NCBI GenBank assembly: GCA_016124235.1
Contig: WGOC01000022.1
Location: forward strand, 93,923-157,922
Source: a bacterium
GTDB taxonomy: Bacteria > Verrucomicrobiota > Verrucomicrobiia > Limisphaerales > RI-55
Direction of reading: 5' to 3'
DNA: 64,000 bases
Below the pieces are notes generated by a model. It worked only from the letters and a program-made list of their open reading frames with translations, was not told the origin of the DNA and made no database searches. This document shows positions 9,103-21,386 of the stretch, in pieces. Each line of letters begins with the position of its first letter. Positions within the stretch are counted from its first letter, which is position 1. The translations under genes and the position numbers were made by a program.

Positions 9103-12100
9103 ATGGCATCGAAAGCGAAAGAACGTATCAACTTCGGCAAGATCAAGGAAATCCTGGCGCCGCCCAACCTGATCGAGCTGCAGACCAATTCCTTCAAGGA
9201 ATTTGTCCAGCTGGAGGTCACCCCGAAGAAGCGAGTCAACACCGGTCTCCAAGCCGTATTCACCGAAGTGTTCCCGATTGAAAGCTACGACGGCAAGTGC
9301 GTCCTGGACTTCGACTGTTACGAGATTGGTGAACCCAAGCTCGACTGGCTGGAATGCCTGCGTGAAGGCCTCACGTTTGGAGCTCCGTTGTACGTGACAT
9401 TCCTGCTGAAGGACGAACAGGGAACGAAAGAAGAGAAAGTCTTCATGGGCGAATTGCCGCTGATGACCCCGCAGGGCACGTTCGTGATCAATGGTGCGGA
9501 GCGGGTCATCGTCAGCCAGTTGCATCGCTCGCCGGGTCTGGCCTTTGAGGCAACCCAGCACCCGAACGGCAAGATGCTGCACTCGTTCCGAATCATCCCG
9601 GACCGCGGCTCGTGGTATGAGGCCCAGTTTGATACGAGCGACATGCTTTATGTCTATCTCGATCGAAAAAAGCGCCGGCGGAAGTTTTTGACGACCACTT
9701 TTTTCCGCGCGCTCGGTTATGGGACGGATGACGAGATCATCAAGCTGTTCTACGACATCGAGGAATACACGCTCAAGGAAGCCGAGAAAATCGAGGACAT
9801 CCAAAACAAAGTGCTCATCGCCGATGCGGTGGATGAAGACAAGGGCATCATTGTGGCCCGCGCGTTTGAGCCGCTTTCCAAGGCCGTCATCAAGCAGATT
9901 GCCGAGTTGGGCGTGAACAAGATCAAGGTGGTGGATACGTCGATCGACGACGGCATCATCATCAAATGTATCAAGAAAGATCCGACGAAGAACGAAGAAG
10001 AGGCGTTGAAGGACATTTATCGCCGTCTCCGTCCTGGTGATCCGCCGACTGCGGCCAATGCGCGGGCGTTGATCAAGCGTTTGTTCTTCGATCCTAAGCG
10101 CTACGATTTGGGTCGCGTTGGTCGCTATAAGATCAACCAGAAACTCGGTCTCGATGACAGCAACGATTCCCGAATCCTGACGAAGGAAGATCTCGCCGCG
10201 GCGACCAAGTATCTGCTGCGCTTGAAGAAGGGCGAAGGCAGTTTGGACGACATTGATCACCTGGGCAGCCGCCGCGTTCGTACGGTTGGTGAATTGCTCG
10301 CCAATCAGTGCCGGGTTGGTTTGGCGCGTACCGAGCGTTTGGTCAAGGAGCGCATGACGTTGTTTGATCAGGGCGTCGACACCATGACGCCGCAAAAGTT
10401 GATCAACCCGAAGGCGCTTTCCGCAGTGATCCGTGACTTCTTTGGCCGCTCGCAATTGAGCCAGTTCATGGATCAAATTAACCCGCTCGCTGAATTGACG
10501 CACAAGCGTCGTTTGTCGGCTCTTGGGCCGGGTGGTCTGTCCCGTGATCGAGCCGGTTTCGAAGTGCGTGACGTTCATCCGTCGCACTACGGCCGAATTT
10601 GCCCCATTGAAACGCCGGAAGGTCCGAACATTGGTCTGATCGCCTCGCTGGCGACGTTTGCCCGCGTTAATGATTTCGGCTTCCTCGAGACACCCTATCG
10701 CAAGGTGGAGAAAGGTCGTGTGACCGGTGCGTTGGATTATTTGACCGCCGATCGCGAGGAAAACTACGTCATCGCGCAGGCCAACGCCCCGATCGATGAT
10801 AAAGGCCACTTCCTCGCGTCGAAGGTTTCCTGCCGCCGCAAGGGTGACTTTATCGACACGGACCCGACGGCCATCGATTACATGGACGTTTCGCCGAAGC
10901 AGTTGGTGTCCGTTGCCGCGTCGTTGATTCCATTCCTCGAGCACGACGATGCGAATCGCGCGCTCATGGGATCCAACATGCAGCGGCAGGCCGTGCCGTT
11001 GCTCGTCACCGAAGCGCCGTTTGTGGCGACGGGTCTTGAGCAACGGGTGGCGCAGGATTCGTGCGCGGTCTTGATCGCGGAAGAATCCGGTCGGGTGGCA
11101 TCGGTCACCGGTGATCAGGTGATCATAACAGCCGATGGCAAAATGCCCGAAGGCAAGCGCAAGATTAAAAACGATCCGGCGGCGGGAATTTACGTTTATC
11201 GCGTTCGCAAGTTCATGCGTTCAAATGCGGCAACGTGCATCAACCAAAAGGTGTTGGTGAAGAAAGGTGACCACATCAAGAAGGGTCAGGTAATTGCGGA
11301 TGGTCCGTGCACCGAGGGCGGCGAACTGGCGCTTGGTCGGAACGTGCTTTGCGCGTTTATGCCGTGGAACGGTTACAACTTCGAAGACGCCATTCTGATC
11401 AGCCGGCGGATCGTAAAGGAAGATGTGTTCACCTCCATTCATATTGACGAATTCGAGGTTGCCGCGCGCGACACGAAACTCGGACCTGAAGAAATTACGC
11501 GGGACATCCCGAACCTTGGCGATGAAGCGCTGAAGAACCTCGGCACGGACGGTGTGATCCGGATCGGCGCTGAGGTCAAACCCGGCGACATTCTCGTCGG
11601 CAAGATCACGCCGAAGAGCGAAACCGAGCTCGCTCCGGAAGAGCGCTTGCTCCGGGCGATCTTCGGTGAAAAAGCGGCGGATGTTAAGGACACGTCGCTG
11701 CGCGTTCCGTCCGGCACCTACGGCATCGTCATGGATGTCAAAGTGTCATCGAAGAAAGAGCGCGAAATGGCGAAGGAACCCTCGAAAGTGGTTTCCGGTG
11801 ATTCAAAGCGCCAGGCCAAGCAGGTGCAGGACGAGCATCGTTCCAAGACCGAGGAGTTGCGCGAGCAATTGACTGAGGCGCTGTCGAACATTCTGTTGGG
11901 CGAGAAGATTCCGCTCGACGTGGTGAACAGCGAGACGGGTGAAATCATCATCCCGGCGAATCGCAAGATCACCAAGACGCTGCTGCGCAAGCTCGCGCAA
12001 GTTTACGATCGCATAGAAATCGATCCGTCTCCGATTCGGAACAAGATCAACGAGATCATCGGCATGTTTAAGAAGAAGTTCGATGATCTGCGTTCGCAGT

Positions 12101-12933
12101 ACGACGAAGAACTCGAACGCGTCGAAGCCGGCGACGAAGTGGACGCCGGTGTGATCAAGTCGGTCAAGGTGTTCATCGCTTCGAAGCGCAAGCTGTCGGT
12201 CGGTGACAAGATGGCCGGTCGTCACGGAAACAAGGGTGTCGTTGCCCGTATCGTTTCCGAAGAAGACATGCCGTTCCTCGAGGACGGCACTCCGGTGGAC
12301 ATCGTGTTGAATCCGCTAGGCGTTCCTTCGCGTATGAACGTCGGTCAGGTTTTGGAAACTCACTTGGGCTGGGCGGCCAAGCACCTGGGCCTCCGCTTTG
12401 CGACGCCGGTCTTTGACGGCATCAAAGAGAAGGACATCCGCGGCTACCTCGACGAAGCGAAATTACCGAATCACGGCAAGTGTCACCTCTACGACGGCCG
12501 CACCGGTGAACGCTTCGATCAGGAGATCGTCGTCGGTTACATCTACATGTTGAAGCTCGGCCATCTCGTGGCGGACAAGATTCACGCCCGCGCCGTTGGA
12601 CCTTACTCACTCGTTACGCAGCAGCCGCTGGGTGGCAAGGCGCAGTATGGCGGACAACGTTTCGGCGAAATGGAAGTGTGGGCCATGGAAGCTTATGGCG
12701 CCGCCTACATGTTGCAGGAATTGCTCACCGTCAAATCCGACGATGTGCAGGGCCGCACGCGCATTTACGAAAGCATCGTCAAGGGTGACAACACGCTCGA
12801 AGCCGGTGTGCCGGAATCGTTCAACGTCCTCGTGAAGGAAATGCAGTCGCTGGGCATGGACGTCAAAGTCGGCTACGCCGGTCCGTCCGACGCGCCCGCT
12901 ACTCCGGACACCACGCTGGCCAACCTCGGCTAA
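9103..12933 (+). CDS. rpoB: DNA-directed RNA polymerase subunit beta
   Basis: The 1276-residue beta subunit is intact. The rifampicin-binding segment reads [21 protein letters not shown] then [20 protein letters not shown]. The residues equivalent to E. coli D516, H526 and S531 are wild type, and position 522 is Ala rather than Ser. Downstream are [31 protein letters not shown] and the C-terminal [19 protein letters not shown]. It forms the catalytic core with RpoC and RpoA, both encoded in this window. rpoC follows 46 bp later. Confidence 0.99.
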   Translation: MASKAKERINFGKIKEILAPPNLIELQTNSFKEFVQLEVTPKKRVNTGLQAVFTEVFPIESYDGKCVLDFDCYEIGEPKLDWLECLREGLTFGAPLYVTFLLKDEQGTKEEKVFMGELPLMTPQGTFVINGAERVIVSQLHRSPGLAFEATQHPNGKMLHSFRIIPDRGSWYEAQFDTSDMLYVYLDRKKRRRKFLTTTFFRALGYGTDDEIIKLFYDIEEYTLKEAEKIEDIQNKVLIADAVDEDKGIIVARAFEPLSKAVIKQIAELGVNKIKVVDTSIDDGIIIKCIKKDPTKNEEEALKDIYRRLRPGDPPTAANARALIKRLFFDPKRYDLGRVGRYKINQKLGLDDSNDSRILTKEDLAAATKYLLRLKKGEGSLDDIDHLGSRRVRTVGELLANQCRVGLARTERLVKERMTLFDQGVDTMTPQKLINPKALSAVIRDFFGRSQLSQFMDQINPLAELTHKRRLSALGPGGLSRDRAGFEVRDVHPSHYGRICPIETPEGPNIGLIASLATFARVNDFGFLETPYRKVEKGRVTGALDYLTADREENYVIAQANAPIDDKGHFLASKVSCRRKGDFIDTDPTAIDYMDVSPKQLVSVAASLIPFLEHDDANRALMGSNMQRQAVPLLVTEAPFVATGLEQRVAQDSCAVLIAEESGRVASVTGDQVIITADGKMPEGKRKIKNDPAAGIYVYRVRKFMRSNAATCINQKVLVKKGDHIKKGQVIADGPCTEGGELALGRNVLCAFMPWNGYNFEDAILISRRIVKEDVFTSIHIDEFEVAARDTKLGPEEITRDIPNLGDEALKNLGTDGVIRIGAEVKPGDILVGKITPKSETELAPEERLLRAIFGEKAADVKDTSLRVPSGTYGIVMDVKVSSKKEREMAKEPSKVVSGDSKRQAKQVQDEHRSKTEELREQLTEALSNILLGEKIPLDVVNSETGEIIIPANRKITKTLLRKLAQVYDRIEIDPSPIRNKINEIIGMFKKKFDDLRSQYDEELERVEAGDEVDAGVIKSVKVFIASKRKLSVGDKMAGRHGNKGVVARIVSEEDMPFLEDGTPVDIVLNPLGVPSRMNVGQVLETHLGWAAKHLGLRFATPVFDGIKEKDIRGYLDEAKLPNHGKCHLYDGRTGERFDQEIVVGYIYMLKLGHLVADKIHARAVGPYSLVTQQPLGGKAQYGGQRFGEMEVWAMEAYGAAYMLQELLTVKSDDVQGRTRIYESIVKGDNTLEAGVPESFNVLVKEMQSLGMDVKVGYAGPSDAPATPDTTLANLG

Positions 12934-12979
12934 ACCCTGAAACCATCAACCATCGGCCTGAAGTCGAATACCTGTTCCT

Positions 12980-15900
12980 ATGATTAGCTCAAAAGAAACC
13001 GCACGTGAGTTGCTGGGCCTGGACAAGGTCAACCAGGTGGATTACGTCGCCATTTCGGTGGCTTCGCCGGATACCATCCGGGCGTGGTCCAAGGGTGAAG
13101 TCAAGAATCCCGAGACCATCAACTACCGTACGTTCAAGCCCGAAAAGGGTGGTCTGTTTTGCGAACGAATTTTCGGTCCTGTGAAGGACTGGGAATGCTC
13201 TTGCGGCAAGTACAAGCGCATCAAGCACCGTGGCGTGGTTTGCGATCGTTGTGGTGTGGAAGTCACGCTCGCGCGGGTTCGGCGCGAACGCATGGGTCAC
13301 ATTGATCTCGCCGTGCCCGTCTCGCACATTTGGTTTTTCAAGTGCATGCCGAGTCGCATCGGTCTCGTTCTGGACGTGACCGCACGGAATCTCGAGCGCG
13401 TGATTTATTATGAGGATTATCTCGTGATCGATCCCGGCTCCACGCCGTTGAAGCAAAACCAATTGCTCAGCGAAGTGGAATGCCGTGAAGCGCGGGAAAC
13501 TTACGGCCCGGATGCATTCGTCGCGAAGATGGGAGCCGAAGCCGTTCGTGATGCGCTCGCCATGGTCGACCTCCAAAAGGAAGTCGAAGGCCTGGAAGTG
13601 GCGATGACCGAAACCCGTTCGAAACAGATTCGCAAAAAGATCGCCAAGCGCATCAAGCTGCTCAAGGCGTTTCACGAATCCAAGACCCGGCCGGAATGGA
13701 TGATCCTCACGGTGCTGCCAGTGATCCCGCCGGATCTGCGTCCGCTGGTGCCTTTGGAAGGTGGCCGCTTTGCGACGTCAGATCTGAATGATCTCTACCG
13801 TCGTGTGATCAACCGGAACAACCGGTTGAAGAACCTGCTGCAGCTCAAAACGCCGGAAGTCATTATCCGGAACGAAAAGCGCATGTTGCAGGAAGCTGTC
13901 GACGCATTGTTCGACAACGGTCGCCACGGTCGTGCCGTGACCGGTGCCGGCAATCGCGCACTCAAGTCGCTGTCCGACATGTTGAAGGGCAAGAGCGGAC
14001 GCTTCCGCCAGAATCTGCTCGGCAAACGTGTTGATTACTCCGGTCGTTCGGTGATAGTCATCGGTCCGGAATTAAAACTCAATCAATGCGGTTTGCCGAA
14101 GAAGATGGCGCTCGTGCTGTTTGAGCCATTCATCATCCGCCGGTTGAAGGAACTGGGCTATGTGCACACGGTGCGTTCGGCCAAGAAGATGATCGAGCGT
14201 CAGTCGCCGGAAGTTTGGGATATTCTCGAAGAGGTGACGAAGGGGCACCCGGTGTTGCTCAACCGCGCGCCAACGCTTCACCGTCTGTCCGTTCAGGCGT
14301 TTGAACCGATGCTCATTGAAGGTGAAGCCATCCGGATTCATCCGCTGGTTTGTACCGCTTACAACGCGGACTTCGACGGCGATCAAATGGCCGTCCACGT
14401 CCCGCTGTCGGTCGAGGCGCAGCTCGAAGCGCGTTTGCTGATGATGGCGCCGCTGAACATTTTCAGCCCGTCCAGCGGAAAGCCGATCATGACGCCGACG
14501 CAGGACATCACCTTGGGTTGTTATTACCTGACGGCTGAGCCGCGCGCCGTGAATGAAAAGAAGGACAGCCGGCAGAAGCTGTTTGCTTCGAAGCAGGAAG
14601 TCATTTTTGCGTTGGACGACGGTTCCGCGCACCTGCACGAGCGCATTCGCATGGCTAACCCGGACTTCGGTAACCCCACGGTCTATGGCGATGCAACTCG
14701 TCGAGTTATTGAAACGACCGTTGGTCGCGTTTTGTTCAGCGAAATCTGGCCGCCGGAACTGGGCTTCCCGAACAAGGTTGTCGGCAAGTCTCAGATCGGT
14801 GATCTGATCTGGAACTGCTACAAGGTTTGCGGTCACGAACGAACCGTGATCACGTTGGATCGCCTCAAGGAAATGGGCTTCCGCGAAGCCACACGTGCGG
14901 GCGTGTCGATCGGTATCGACGACATGATCATTCCGAAGGAGAAAAATCAGGAAATCAAGTCGGCTCAAGACCAGATCAACGAGGTCGAGAAACAGTACCG
15001 CAAGGGTGTCATCACTCCGGGCGAACGCTACAACAAGGTCATCGATATCTGGACGCATTGCACCGACCAGATTTCGAACGTGATGATCAGCACACTGCGC
15101 GCGAACCAGGGCAAGAAGGAATTCAATCCAGTCTTCCTCATGGTTGATTCCGGTGCTCGTGGTAACAAGGCGCAGGTCCGCCAGCTCGCCGGTGTGCGTG
15201 GTCTGATGGCCAAGCCGTCGGGCGACATTATCGAAAAGCCGATTCTGTCGAATTTCCGCGAAGGATTGACAGTGTTGGAATACTTCATTTCGACGCACGG
15301 TGCTCGAAAGGGTCTGGCCGACACGGCGCTGAAGACGGCGGACTCAGGTTACATGACCCGCAAACTCGTCGATGTTTCGCAGGATGTGATCATTCGTGAA
15401 ATCGATTGCGGCACCACGAACGGCATCTGGGTGAGCGCCATTTCTGAGGGCGAAGATGAAGTCGTAAAATTGAGTGAACGACTCGTCGGTCGTGTCTCCT
15501 GCGATGACATTCAGGATCCGAGTGACCTGCAGACGACCTTGGTTCAGGCGAATCAGGAAATTGACGAAGTCATTTCGAAGCGCGTCGACGCCTCCGGTGT
15601 TGAACGCGTCAAGATTCGATCAGTGCTGACGTGCGAAACCAAACAAGGTATTTGTGCGAAGTGCTACGGTCGCAATTTGGCGACGGGCGGTTCGGTGAAG
15701 CTCGGCGAAGCGATTGGTATCATTGCCGCGCAGTCCATCGGCGAGCCCGGCACTCAGCTCACCATGCGTACGTTCCATATCGGTGGAACCGCGCAGGGCA
15801 TGTTCAAGCAGCCGCAAATCAAGTCGAAGCACGACGGTGTCGTGAATTACATGGATTTGCGCCTGGTTCAGCTCGACGAGCAGAATTGCATCGTGCTGAA

Positions 15901-17125
15901 CAAAAACGGTTCGATTCAAATCGTCGGCGATGACGGCCGCGAATTGGAAACGCACAACCTCGTGATCGGCTCGGTGATCTCGGTCGCCGACGGTGGCGAG
16001 GTGAAGAAGGGTCAGTCGTTCGTCCAGTGGGATCCTTACAACGTGCCGATTCTTTCGGAGAAAGCGGGTAAGGTGAAGTTCCACGACATCATTGAAGGTG
16101 TGACGATGAAATACGAGGCGGACCAGGCCACCGGTCAGGAAGCTCTGGTCATCATCGAACACAAAGAAGACCTGCATCCGCAAATCATCATTGAGGACAA
16201 GGACGGTACGCCGCTGGCGAACTATCCGATCCCCTCGGGTGCGCACGTTGTCGTCGACGAAGGTGACAAGATTGTTGCCGGCACGTTGATGGCCAAGACG
16301 CCGCGGAAGACGTCCAAGACCAAGGACATCACCGGCGGTTTGCCGCGTGTCGCTGAATTGTTCGAAGCCCGCCGGCCGAAGGATGCTGCGGAAATCTCGA
16401 AGATCGACGGCATCGTGGACTTCGGCGCGAGCGTTCGTGGCAAGCGTTGCATTGTCATTCGCGATCCGCAGAGCGGACTGGAAGAGGAACACCTCGTGGC
16501 GATCGGTAAGCATGTCATCGTCTTCAAGGGCGACTTTGTGCGCAAAGGACAGCAGCTCACTGAAGGTCCAATTGATCCGCATGAGATTCTTGAGATCTGT
16601 GGACCGCAGGAACTCCAGGAACATCTCGTCAACGAGGTGCAGGAAGTTTATCGCCTCCAAGGTGTGACGATTAACGACAAGCACATCGAGATCATCGTGC
16701 GCCAGATGCTCCGCAAAGTGCGGATCACCGAGCCTGGTGACACGGTCTTCCTGTGGGGCGAGCAGATCGACAAGATCGAATTCGAACGCGAGAACGAACG
16801 CGTTGAGAAGATGGGTGGCAAGCCGGCCGAAGCGCAGCCTGTATTGCTCGGCATTACCAAGGCCTCGCTCGAAACCGAGAGCTTCCTCAGCGCCGCGTCC
16901 TTCCAGGATACGACGCGTGTTCTCACCGAAGCCGCAACCATGGCGAAGCAGGATCAACTGCGCGGGTTCAAGGAAAACGTGATCATGGGTCACATCATTC
17001 CTGCCGGAACTGGTTTTGATCTCCATCGCAAACTGCACATTCATCCGCTGGTCGAGCTCGAACCCGAGCCATTGGTGGAAGAAGAGATCGAAGAAACAGC
17101 CGCTCCTCAGCCTCTTTTAGGCTGA
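12980..17125 (+). CDS. rpoC: DNA-directed RNA polymerase subunit beta'
   Basis: The 1381-residue beta' subunit is complete. The N-terminal zinc ribbon is [20 protein letters not shown] and the catalytic Mg2+ loop is [27 protein letters not shown] precedes that loop. The second zinc site (CDDIQDP, then [15 protein letters not shown]) and the bridge-helix/trigger-loop region ([36 protein letters not shown]) are present. The last residues form an acidic tail ([18 protein letters not shown]). An 8-bp hairpin (17106-17126) straddles its stop codon. Confidence 0.99.
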   Translation: MISSKETARELLGLDKVNQVDYVAISVASPDTIRAWSKGEVKNPETINYRTFKPEKGGLFCERIFGPVKDWECSCGKYKRIKHRGVVCDRCGVEVTLARVRRERMGHIDLAVPVSHIWFFKCMPSRIGLVLDVTARNLERVIYYEDYLVIDPGSTPLKQNQLLSEVECREARETYGPDAFVAKMGAEAVRDALAMVDLQKEVEGLEVAMTETRSKQIRKKIAKRIKLLKAFHESKTRPEWMILTVLPVIPPDLRPLVPLEGGRFATSDLNDLYRRVINRNNRLKNLLQLKTPEVIIRNEKRMLQEAVDALFDNGRHGRAVTGAGNRALKSLSDMLKGKSGRFRQNLLGKRVDYSGRSVIVIGPELKLNQCGLPKKMALVLFEPFIIRRLKELGYVHTVRSAKKMIERQSPEVWDILEEVTKGHPVLLNRAPTLHRLSVQAFEPMLIEGEAIRIHPLVCTAYNADFDGDQMAVHVPLSVEAQLEARLLMMAPLNIFSPSSGKPIMTPTQDITLGCYYLTAEPRAVNEKKDSRQKLFASKQEVIFALDDGSAHLHERIRMANPDFGNPTVYGDATRRVIETTVGRVLFSEIWPPELGFPNKVVGKSQIGDLIWNCYKVCGHERTVITLDRLKEMGFREATRAGVSIGIDDMIIPKEKNQEIKSAQDQINEVEKQYRKGVITPGERYNKVIDIWTHCTDQISNVMISTLRANQGKKEFNPVFLMVDSGARGNKAQVRQLAGVRGLMAKPSGDIIEKPILSNFREGLTVLEYFISTHGARKGLADTALKTADSGYMTRKLVDVSQDVIIREIDCGTTNGIWVSAISEGEDEVVKLSERLVGRVSCDDIQDPSDLQTTLVQANQEIDEVISKRVDASGVERVKIRSVLTCETKQGICAKCYGRNLATGGSVKLGEAIGIIAAQSIGEPGTQLTMRTFHIGGTAQGMFKQPQIKSKHDGVVNYMDLRLVQLDEQNCIVLNKNGSIQIVGDDGRELETHNLVIGSVISVADGGEVKKGQSFVQWDPYNVPILSEKAGKVKFHDIIEGVTMKYEADQATGQEALVIIEHKEDLHPQIIIEDKDGTPLANYPIPSGAHVVVDEGDKIVAGTLMAKTPRKTSKTKDITGGLPRVAELFEARRPKDAAEISKIDGIVDFGASVRGKRCIVIRDPQSGLEEEHLVAIGKHVIVFKGDFVRKGQQLTEGPIDPHEILEICGPQELQEHLVNEVQEVYRLQGVTINDKHIEIIVRQMLRKVRITEPGDTVFLWGEQIDKIEFERENERVEKMGGKPAEAQPVLLGITKASLETESFLSAASFQDTTRVLTEAATMAKQDQLRGFKENVIMGHIIPAGTGFDLHRKLHIHPLVELEPEPLVEEEIEETAAPQPLLG

Positions 17126-17126
17126 G
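17106..17126 (+). promoter_or_regulatory. Hairpin at the rpoC stop codon
   Basis: CTCAGCCT (17106-17113) pairs with AGGCTGAG (17119-17126) around loop CTTTT, overlapping the last codons of rpoC. The nearest T-run (17145-17150) is about 20 nt further on, so it is at best a weak terminator. Confidence 0.4.
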
Positions 17127-17160
17127 TGAGCGATTGACGAAAAATTTTTTCAATTACCAG

Positions 17161-17188
17161 TTGCCAGCTTAAAGACCTTTGATAACAT
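17161..17188 (+). promoter_or_regulatory. Candidate promoter for rpsL-rpsG
   Basis: TTGCCA (17161-17166), a 16-nt spacer and TAACAT (17183-17188) resemble a sigma-70 promoter. It sits in the 120-bp rpoC-rpsL gap, upstream of a stable leader hairpin. It would allow the str genes to be transcribed independently of rpoBC. Confidence 0.4.
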
Positions 17189-17195
17189 CCGCGCT

Positions 17196-17222
17196 CCATT
17201 TCCCCTGAAACAGGGGCAATGG
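17196..17222 (+). promoter_or_regulatory. Leader hairpin upstream of rpsL
   Basis: CCATT-CCCCTG (17196-17207, one bulged T) pairs with CAGGGG-AATGG (17211-17222, one bulged C) around an AAA loop, 23 nt before the rpsL start. An 11-bp stem this close to the start could regulate translation of S12/S7. It has no U-run. Confidence 0.5.
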
Positions 17223-17245
17223 CGTGTCAGTAAAAGAAAAAGCCA

Positions 17246-17632
17246 ATGCCGACAATCAACCAGTTAGTTCGAAAAGGGCGCAGCAAGGTCCGGTTGAAAT
17301 CAAAATCACCGGCGCTCGCGGGCAATCCTTTTCGTCGGGGTGTTTGCGTGCAAGTGATGACCCGCACGCCGAAGAAGCCAAACTCCGCGATGCGGAAGGT
17401 GGCGAAGGTGCGACTCACCAACGGGTATGAAGTCATTGCTTACATACCCGATGAAGGTCACAACCTGCAGGAACACTCCATTGTGTTGGTTCGTGGTGGT
17501 CGTGTGAAGGATTTGCCCGGCGTGCGCTATCATATCGTGCGCGGGAGTCTCGACGCGGCCGGTGTCGAAAAGCGCCGCGTGAGTCGGTCCAAGTATGGTG
17601 TCAAGCGGCCCAAGGCGGCAGCCGCAAAGTAA
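17246..17632 (+). CDS. rpsL: 30S ribosomal protein S12
   Basis: This is a 128-residue S12 with [11 protein letters not shown] at the N-terminus. [20 protein letters not shown] carries the streptomycin-region Lys42/43 in wild-type form, and [17 protein letters not shown] carries the Lys87/Pro90 loop. The C-terminus ends in a short KAAAAK tail. S12 lines the decoding centre. GTG or ATG frames upstream are blocked by the leader hairpin, so the ATG at 17246 is well supported. Confidence 0.98.
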   Translation: MPTINQLVRKGRSKVRLKSKSPALAGNPFRRGVCVQVMTRTPKKPNSAMRKVAKVRLTNGYEVIAYIPDEGHNLQEHSIVLVRGGRVKDLPGVRYHIVRGSLDAAGVEKRRVSRSKYGVKRPKAAAAK

Positions 17633-17657
17633 TAGGCCAATAAGAATTTTGTAGAAT

Positions 17658-18131
17658 ATGTCCCGACGTCGCAGAGCAGTATTACGTCCAGTTGCTGAAG
17701 ACGCTAAATTCCATAGCTCCACGGTGACCACCCTCGTGAACACCGTGATGAAAGATGGAAAGAAAAGCGTCGCCCAGCGGCTTGTTTATGGCGCATTCGA
17801 TCGGATTGCCGAAAAAAATCCGGGGACAGACCCGCTCGAAGTATTCCAACGAGCTGTGGACAACGCGAAACCTCGCCTCGAAGTGAAGGCGCGCCGGGTA
17901 GGTGGCGCCACTTACCAGGTGCCGATGGAAGTACCGGCACGCCGCCAGTTGGCGCTGGCCTTGCGCTGGATGGTCAACTTTGCGGATTCCCGCAAGGGTG
18001 TGCCGATGCAGGACGCCTTGGCGACTGAGATTTTGGAAGCCTTTCAAGGGCAGGGTAACGCGATTCGGAAACGGGACGAAGTGCACAAGATGGCGCAAGC
18101 CAACAAGGCCTTCGCTCATTTCCGTTGGTAG
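17658..18131 (+). CDS. rpsG: 30S ribosomal protein S7
   Basis: The 157-residue S7 begins MSRRRRAVLRPV and carries VNTVMKDGKKSVAQRLVYGA. The 16S rRNA-binding RRVGGATYQVPMEV and the C-terminal HKMAQANKAFAHFRW follow. S7 nucleates the 30S head and in E. coli represses the str operon. It is followed by an intrinsic terminator, so S12-S7 can be expressed as a separate unit ahead of fusA. Confidence 0.98.
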   Translation: MSRRRRAVLRPVAEDAKFHSSTVTTLVNTVMKDGKKSVAQRLVYGAFDRIAEKNPGTDPLEVFQRAVDNAKPRLEVKARRVGGATYQVPMEVPARRQLALALRWMVNFADSRKGVPMQDALATEILEAFQGQGNAIRKRDEVHKMAQANKAFAHFRW

Positions 18132-18151
18132 GACACAGCAAACAGGTTTGG

Positions 18152-18184
18152 CGCCCCGAGAGCCGAGTTTTTCGGGGCGTTTTA
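18152..18184 (+). terminator. Rho-independent terminator/attenuator after rpsG
   Basis: CGCCCCGA (18152-18159) pairs with TCGGGGCG (18172-18179) over 8 bp, followed by TTTTAGTCTCTTTT. It lies in the 69-bp gap before fusA and would end or partly attenuate the rpsL-rpsG transcript. Confidence 0.75.
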
Positions 18185-18200
18185 GTCTCTTTTAATGTAG

Positions 18201-20378
18201 ATGCACGAAGTTAACACATCTTTGAATTCGTCGGAGCGCCAGTTCCCCATGGAGCGGACGCGGAACATTGGTATCGCCGCGCACATCGATGCGGGCAAGA
18301 CGACGACGACAGAGCGGATCCTTTTTTACACCGGCCTGATCCACAAGATTGGTGATGTGGATGATGGCAATACGGTGACCGACTGGATGTCGCAGGAAAA
18401 GGAGCGCGGCATCACGATTACCTCGGCGGCGGTGACATGCTTCTGGAAACAGAAGCAGGAGGAGGGGGTCGTCAAGTTGTTCGGTGATATCGACCAGCGC
18501 ATCAACATCATTGACACTCCAGGCCATGTTGATTTTACGGCGGAGGTCGAACGTTCCATGCGTGTTTTGGACGGCGCGGTCGCGGTTTTTTGCGGAGTCG
18601 CTGGTGTGCAGCCGCAATCGGAGACAGTTTGGCGGCAGGCGACAAAATATAAGGTGCCCCGCATCGCGTTCGTCAACAAGATGGATCGCACGGGAGCGAA
18701 TTTTCAGAATGCGCTGGAGGACATGCGCAAGAAGTTGGGGGCCTACGCTTTTCCAATATATTTGCCGATCGGTGCGGAAGACAATCTCGCTGGCTTGATT
18801 GACGTCGTTAATCAGAAGGCGTTGATCTGGGGGCCGGGCGACGTGCAGAACGAAGGTCTGAAATATGACATCACGGACGTTCCCGCCGAGATGAAGGAAG
18901 AGGCCGAAGCGGCGCTGAAGGAACTCGTCAATGCGGTCGCCAATAAAGATGACGCGATTGCGGAGCTCGTTTTGGAAGACAAGCCGGTGCCGGCGTTGGA
19001 TCTGAAAGCTGCCATCCGTCGGTTAACTTGCAACCTTCAGCTCGTTCCGGTGATGTGCGGGTCCGCCTTCAAGAAGAAAGGCGTTCAACCGCTCGTTGAC
19101 GCGGTCATCGACTACCTTCCGTGTCCGCTGGATATTCCGCCGGCTAAGGGGCACGTGCCTGGTACCGAAGATGAAGCAATCGTTGAAGCCAGTGACGAAA
19201 ACAAATTCTGCTCGCTGGCGTTCAAGCTTTGGACGGATCCGTATGCGGGCAAGCTCGTCTTCTTCCGGGTCTATTCCGGCCGCTTGAAGAAGGGTGACAC
19301 AATCTACAATCCTCGCACGCGCAAACGTGAACGCGTCAGCCGTCTGATGATCATCCAAGGTGGCGAACGTAAAGACGTTGATTTCGCTTTTTCGGGTGAT
19401 ATCGCGGCCTTGGTTGGTCTGCGAAACATTACGACGGGCGACACGCTTTGCGATGAGTCCTTCGATATCTCGCTTGAGCCGCCGACCTTCCCGGAGCCGG
19501 TCATCAGCATGGCAGTTGAGCCGAAGACGAAGGCGGATCGCGACAAGATGTCGGAAGGTTTGCAGCGCCTCGCTGAGGAAGATCCTACTTTTCGTTGCTT
19601 TACCAACGAGGAAACCGGCCAGTTGATTATTGCCGGGATGGGTGAGCTCCACTTGGAAATCATCATCGACCGCCTGAAGCGCGAATTTAAGGTGGAAGCC
19701 AATGTGGGAGCCCCGCAGATCGCTTATCGTGAAACGATTACCAGTCCGGCAGACGGTGAAGGCAAGTTTATCCGACAGTCGGGTGGTCGCGGTCAATATG
19801 GCCACGCCTGCATCAAGGTGGAACCCAACGAACGCGGCAAGGGTATCGAAGTTGAGAACAAGATCGTCGGCGGTGCCATCCCCAAGGAATACATCCCTGC
19901 TGTAATTGCTGGTATTCAGGAAGCGATCGCCGGCGGTGTTTACGCCGGGTATCAGGTCATCGATATCAAGGTTCAGGTCGTTGATGGTTCGTTCCACGAA
20001 GTGGATTCCAACGAACTCGCGTTCAAGATGGCGGGTATTTTCGCGCTGAAAGAAGCATTTAAAAACGCCAATCCGATTCTTTTGGAGCCGGTGATGAAAG
20101 TGGAAGTCACGACACCCGGTGAATACCAAGGTGATCTGGTGGGTGACATCAGCCGGCGTCGCGGAAACATCCAGAATATCGAAAATAAATCGGGTCAGGT
20201 CATCGTCAATGCCAACGTTCCGCTGGCGGAAATGTTTGGTTATGCGACGGCTATCCGCTCGCTTTCCAAAGGGCGCGCTTCCTATTCGATGGAGCCACTG
20301 ACCTTTGAGCAAGTTCCGTCAAATATTGCGGCAAACATTCTCGATACGGCTGCCAAACGTCCGGCAGCGCGAACCTAA
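18201..20378 (+). CDS. fusA: Elongation factor G
   Basis: The 725-residue translocation GTPase has G1 [15 protein letters not shown]3 DTPGHVDF and G4 [10 protein letters not shown]. Domain IV carries [14 protein letters not shown] and the C-terminal domain V includes [17 protein letters not shown]. It is about 25 residues longer than typical EF-G. Part is an N-terminal stretch ([21 protein letters not shown]) and part a 10-15-residue charged insertion before G3 ([14 protein letters not shown]). The ATG at 18201 has no clear Shine-Dalgarno; an in-frame ATG at 18249 is the alternative. No tuf follows, unlike the classical str operon. Confidence 0.97.
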   Translation: MHEVNTSLNSSERQFPMERTRNIGIAAHIDAGKTTTTERILFYTGLIHKIGDVDDGNTVTDWMSQEKERGITITSAAVTCFWKQKQEEGVVKLFGDIDQRINIIDTPGHVDFTAEVERSMRVLDGAVAVFCGVAGVQPQSETVWRQATKYKVPRIAFVNKMDRTGANFQNALEDMRKKLGAYAFPIYLPIGAEDNLAGLIDVVNQKALIWGPGDVQNEGLKYDITDVPAEMKEEAEAALKELVNAVANKDDAIAELVLEDKPVPALDLKAAIRRLTCNLQLVPVMCGSAFKKKGVQPLVDAVIDYLPCPLDIPPAKGHVPGTEDEAIVEASDENKFCSLAFKLWTDPYAGKLVFFRVYSGRLKKGDTIYNPRTRKRERVSRLMIIQGGERKDVDFAFSGDIAALVGLRNITTGDTLCDESFDISLEPPTFPEPVISMAVEPKTKADRDKMSEGLQRLAEEDPTFRCFTNEETGQLIIAGMGELHLEIIIDRLKREFKVEANVGAPQIAYRETITSPADGEGKFIRQSGGRGQYGHACIKVEPNERGKGIEVENKIVGGAIPKEYIPAVIAGIQEAIAGGVYAGYQVIDIKVQVVDGSFHEVDSNELAFKMAGIFALKEAFKNANPILLEPVMKVEVTTPGEYQGDLVGDISRRRGNIQNIENKSGQVIVNANVPLAEMFGYATAIRSLSKGRASYSMEPLTFEQVPSNIAANILDTAAKRPAART

Positions 20379-20399
20379 GTTTTATTACCTGTTCTTTGT

Positions 20400-20708
20400 A
20401 TGGCACAACAACGCATTCGCATCCGGCTCAAGGCCTACGATCACCGGGTGATCGACCAGTCGGCCCAGGACATCGTGGAAACCGTCAAGCGCACGGGTGC
20501 ACGGGTGGCGGGGCCGATTCCGCTCCCCACACGCATTGAGCGTTTTACGATGACACGCTCGCCGCACGTGGATAAGAAGTCGCAAGAAACATTCGAGCAA
20601 CGAACCCATAAGCGTTTGTTGGACATTTTGGAACCCACCGCCAAGACGGTTGATGAGTTGAAGAAACTCAACCTGCCGGCCGGCGTCGACATCACCATCA
20701 AGATCTAA
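20400..20708 (+). CDS. rpsJ: 30S ribosomal protein S10
   Basis: The 102-residue S10 carries [20 protein letters not shown], the [24 protein letters not shown] loop region and the C-terminal [11 protein letters not shown]. It is a 30S head protein and partner of NusB/NusG in antitermination. It opens the S10 operon order and lies only 21 bp after fusA, so str and S10 gene sets are effectively continuous. Confidence 0.98.
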   Translation: MAQQRIRIRLKAYDHRVIDQSAQDIVETVKRTGARVAGPIPLPTRIERFTMTRSPHVDKKSQETFEQRTHKRLLDILEPTAKTVDELKKLNLPAGVDITIKI

Positions 20709-20714
20709 CGAATT

Positions 20715-21371
20715 ATGCTCGGTTTGATTGGAAAAAAATTGGGGCACTCGCGGGTCTACAATGATCAAGGCGAGGCCGTGCCGGTGACTGTCGTGCTTGC
20801 CGGTCCGAATCGTGTTGTGCAGCGCAAGACCGAGGAGAAGGACGGTTACAATTCCGTGCAACTCGGCTTTGACGATCAGAAGGAACAGCGTGTCACCAAG
20901 CCGTTGGCCGGCCATTTCAAAAAACACGGAGCACAGGTCACAAAGCGCTTGCGCGAATTTCGGGATTTCCCGTTGGACGTGAAGCCGGGGGACGTGGTTG
21001 GGCCGACCGTCTTTACACAGGGTGATTTCGTCGATGCGATCGGGGTCACAAAGGGCCGCGGTTTTGAAGGCGTCATGAAGCGCCATAATTTTCGCGGTGG
21101 TGATGCCTCCCACGGCGCCAAGGGCTGGAAGCGCCGTCCGGGTGCCATTGGTCAACGTCTCTTTCCGGGCACCGTCATGCGCGGTATGAAGATGCCGGGT
21201 CACATGGGGCAGGTTCGCCGCACCGTTCAAAACCTCGAGGTGGTTCGCGTGTTGGAGCAGGACAACGTGCTGTTGATCAAGGGGAGCATTCCCGGCGCTG
21301 AAGGCGATTACGTGATCATTCGTGCCGCCAAGAAGAAACAGAAGCCGGCTGCCGCTGCAGCCAAGAAATAA
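20715..21371 (+). CDS. rplC: 50S ribosomal protein L3
   Basis: The 218-residue L3 begins MLGLIGKKLGHSRVYNDQG. The long extension reaching the peptidyl transferase centre reads GFEGVMKRHNFRGGDASHGA, and PGTVMRGMKMPGHMGQ follows. It ends with a Lys/Pro/Ala tail (KKKQKPAAAAAKK) not found in E. coli L3 and similar to tails on S3, S12 and S17 in this cluster. It starts 6 bp after rpsJ. Confidence 0.98.
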   Translation: MLGLIGKKLGHSRVYNDQGEAVPVTVVLAGPNRVVQRKTEEKDGYNSVQLGFDDQKEQRVTKPLAGHFKKHGAQVTKRLREFRDFPLDVKPGDVVGPTVFTQGDFVDAIGVTKGRGFEGVMKRHNFRGGDASHGAKGWKRRPGAIGQRLFPGTVMRGMKMPGHMGQVRRTVQNLEVVRVLEQDNVLLIKGSIPGAEGDYVIIRAAKKKQKPAAAAAKK

Positions 21372-21386
21372 CGAGGGAATCGCGAC

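Noticed and set aside
8992..11043. 683-residue minus-strand frame
   Set aside because: It is fully antisense to rpoB; long shadow frames are common opposite strongly codon-biased genes, and the peptide has no recognisable domain.
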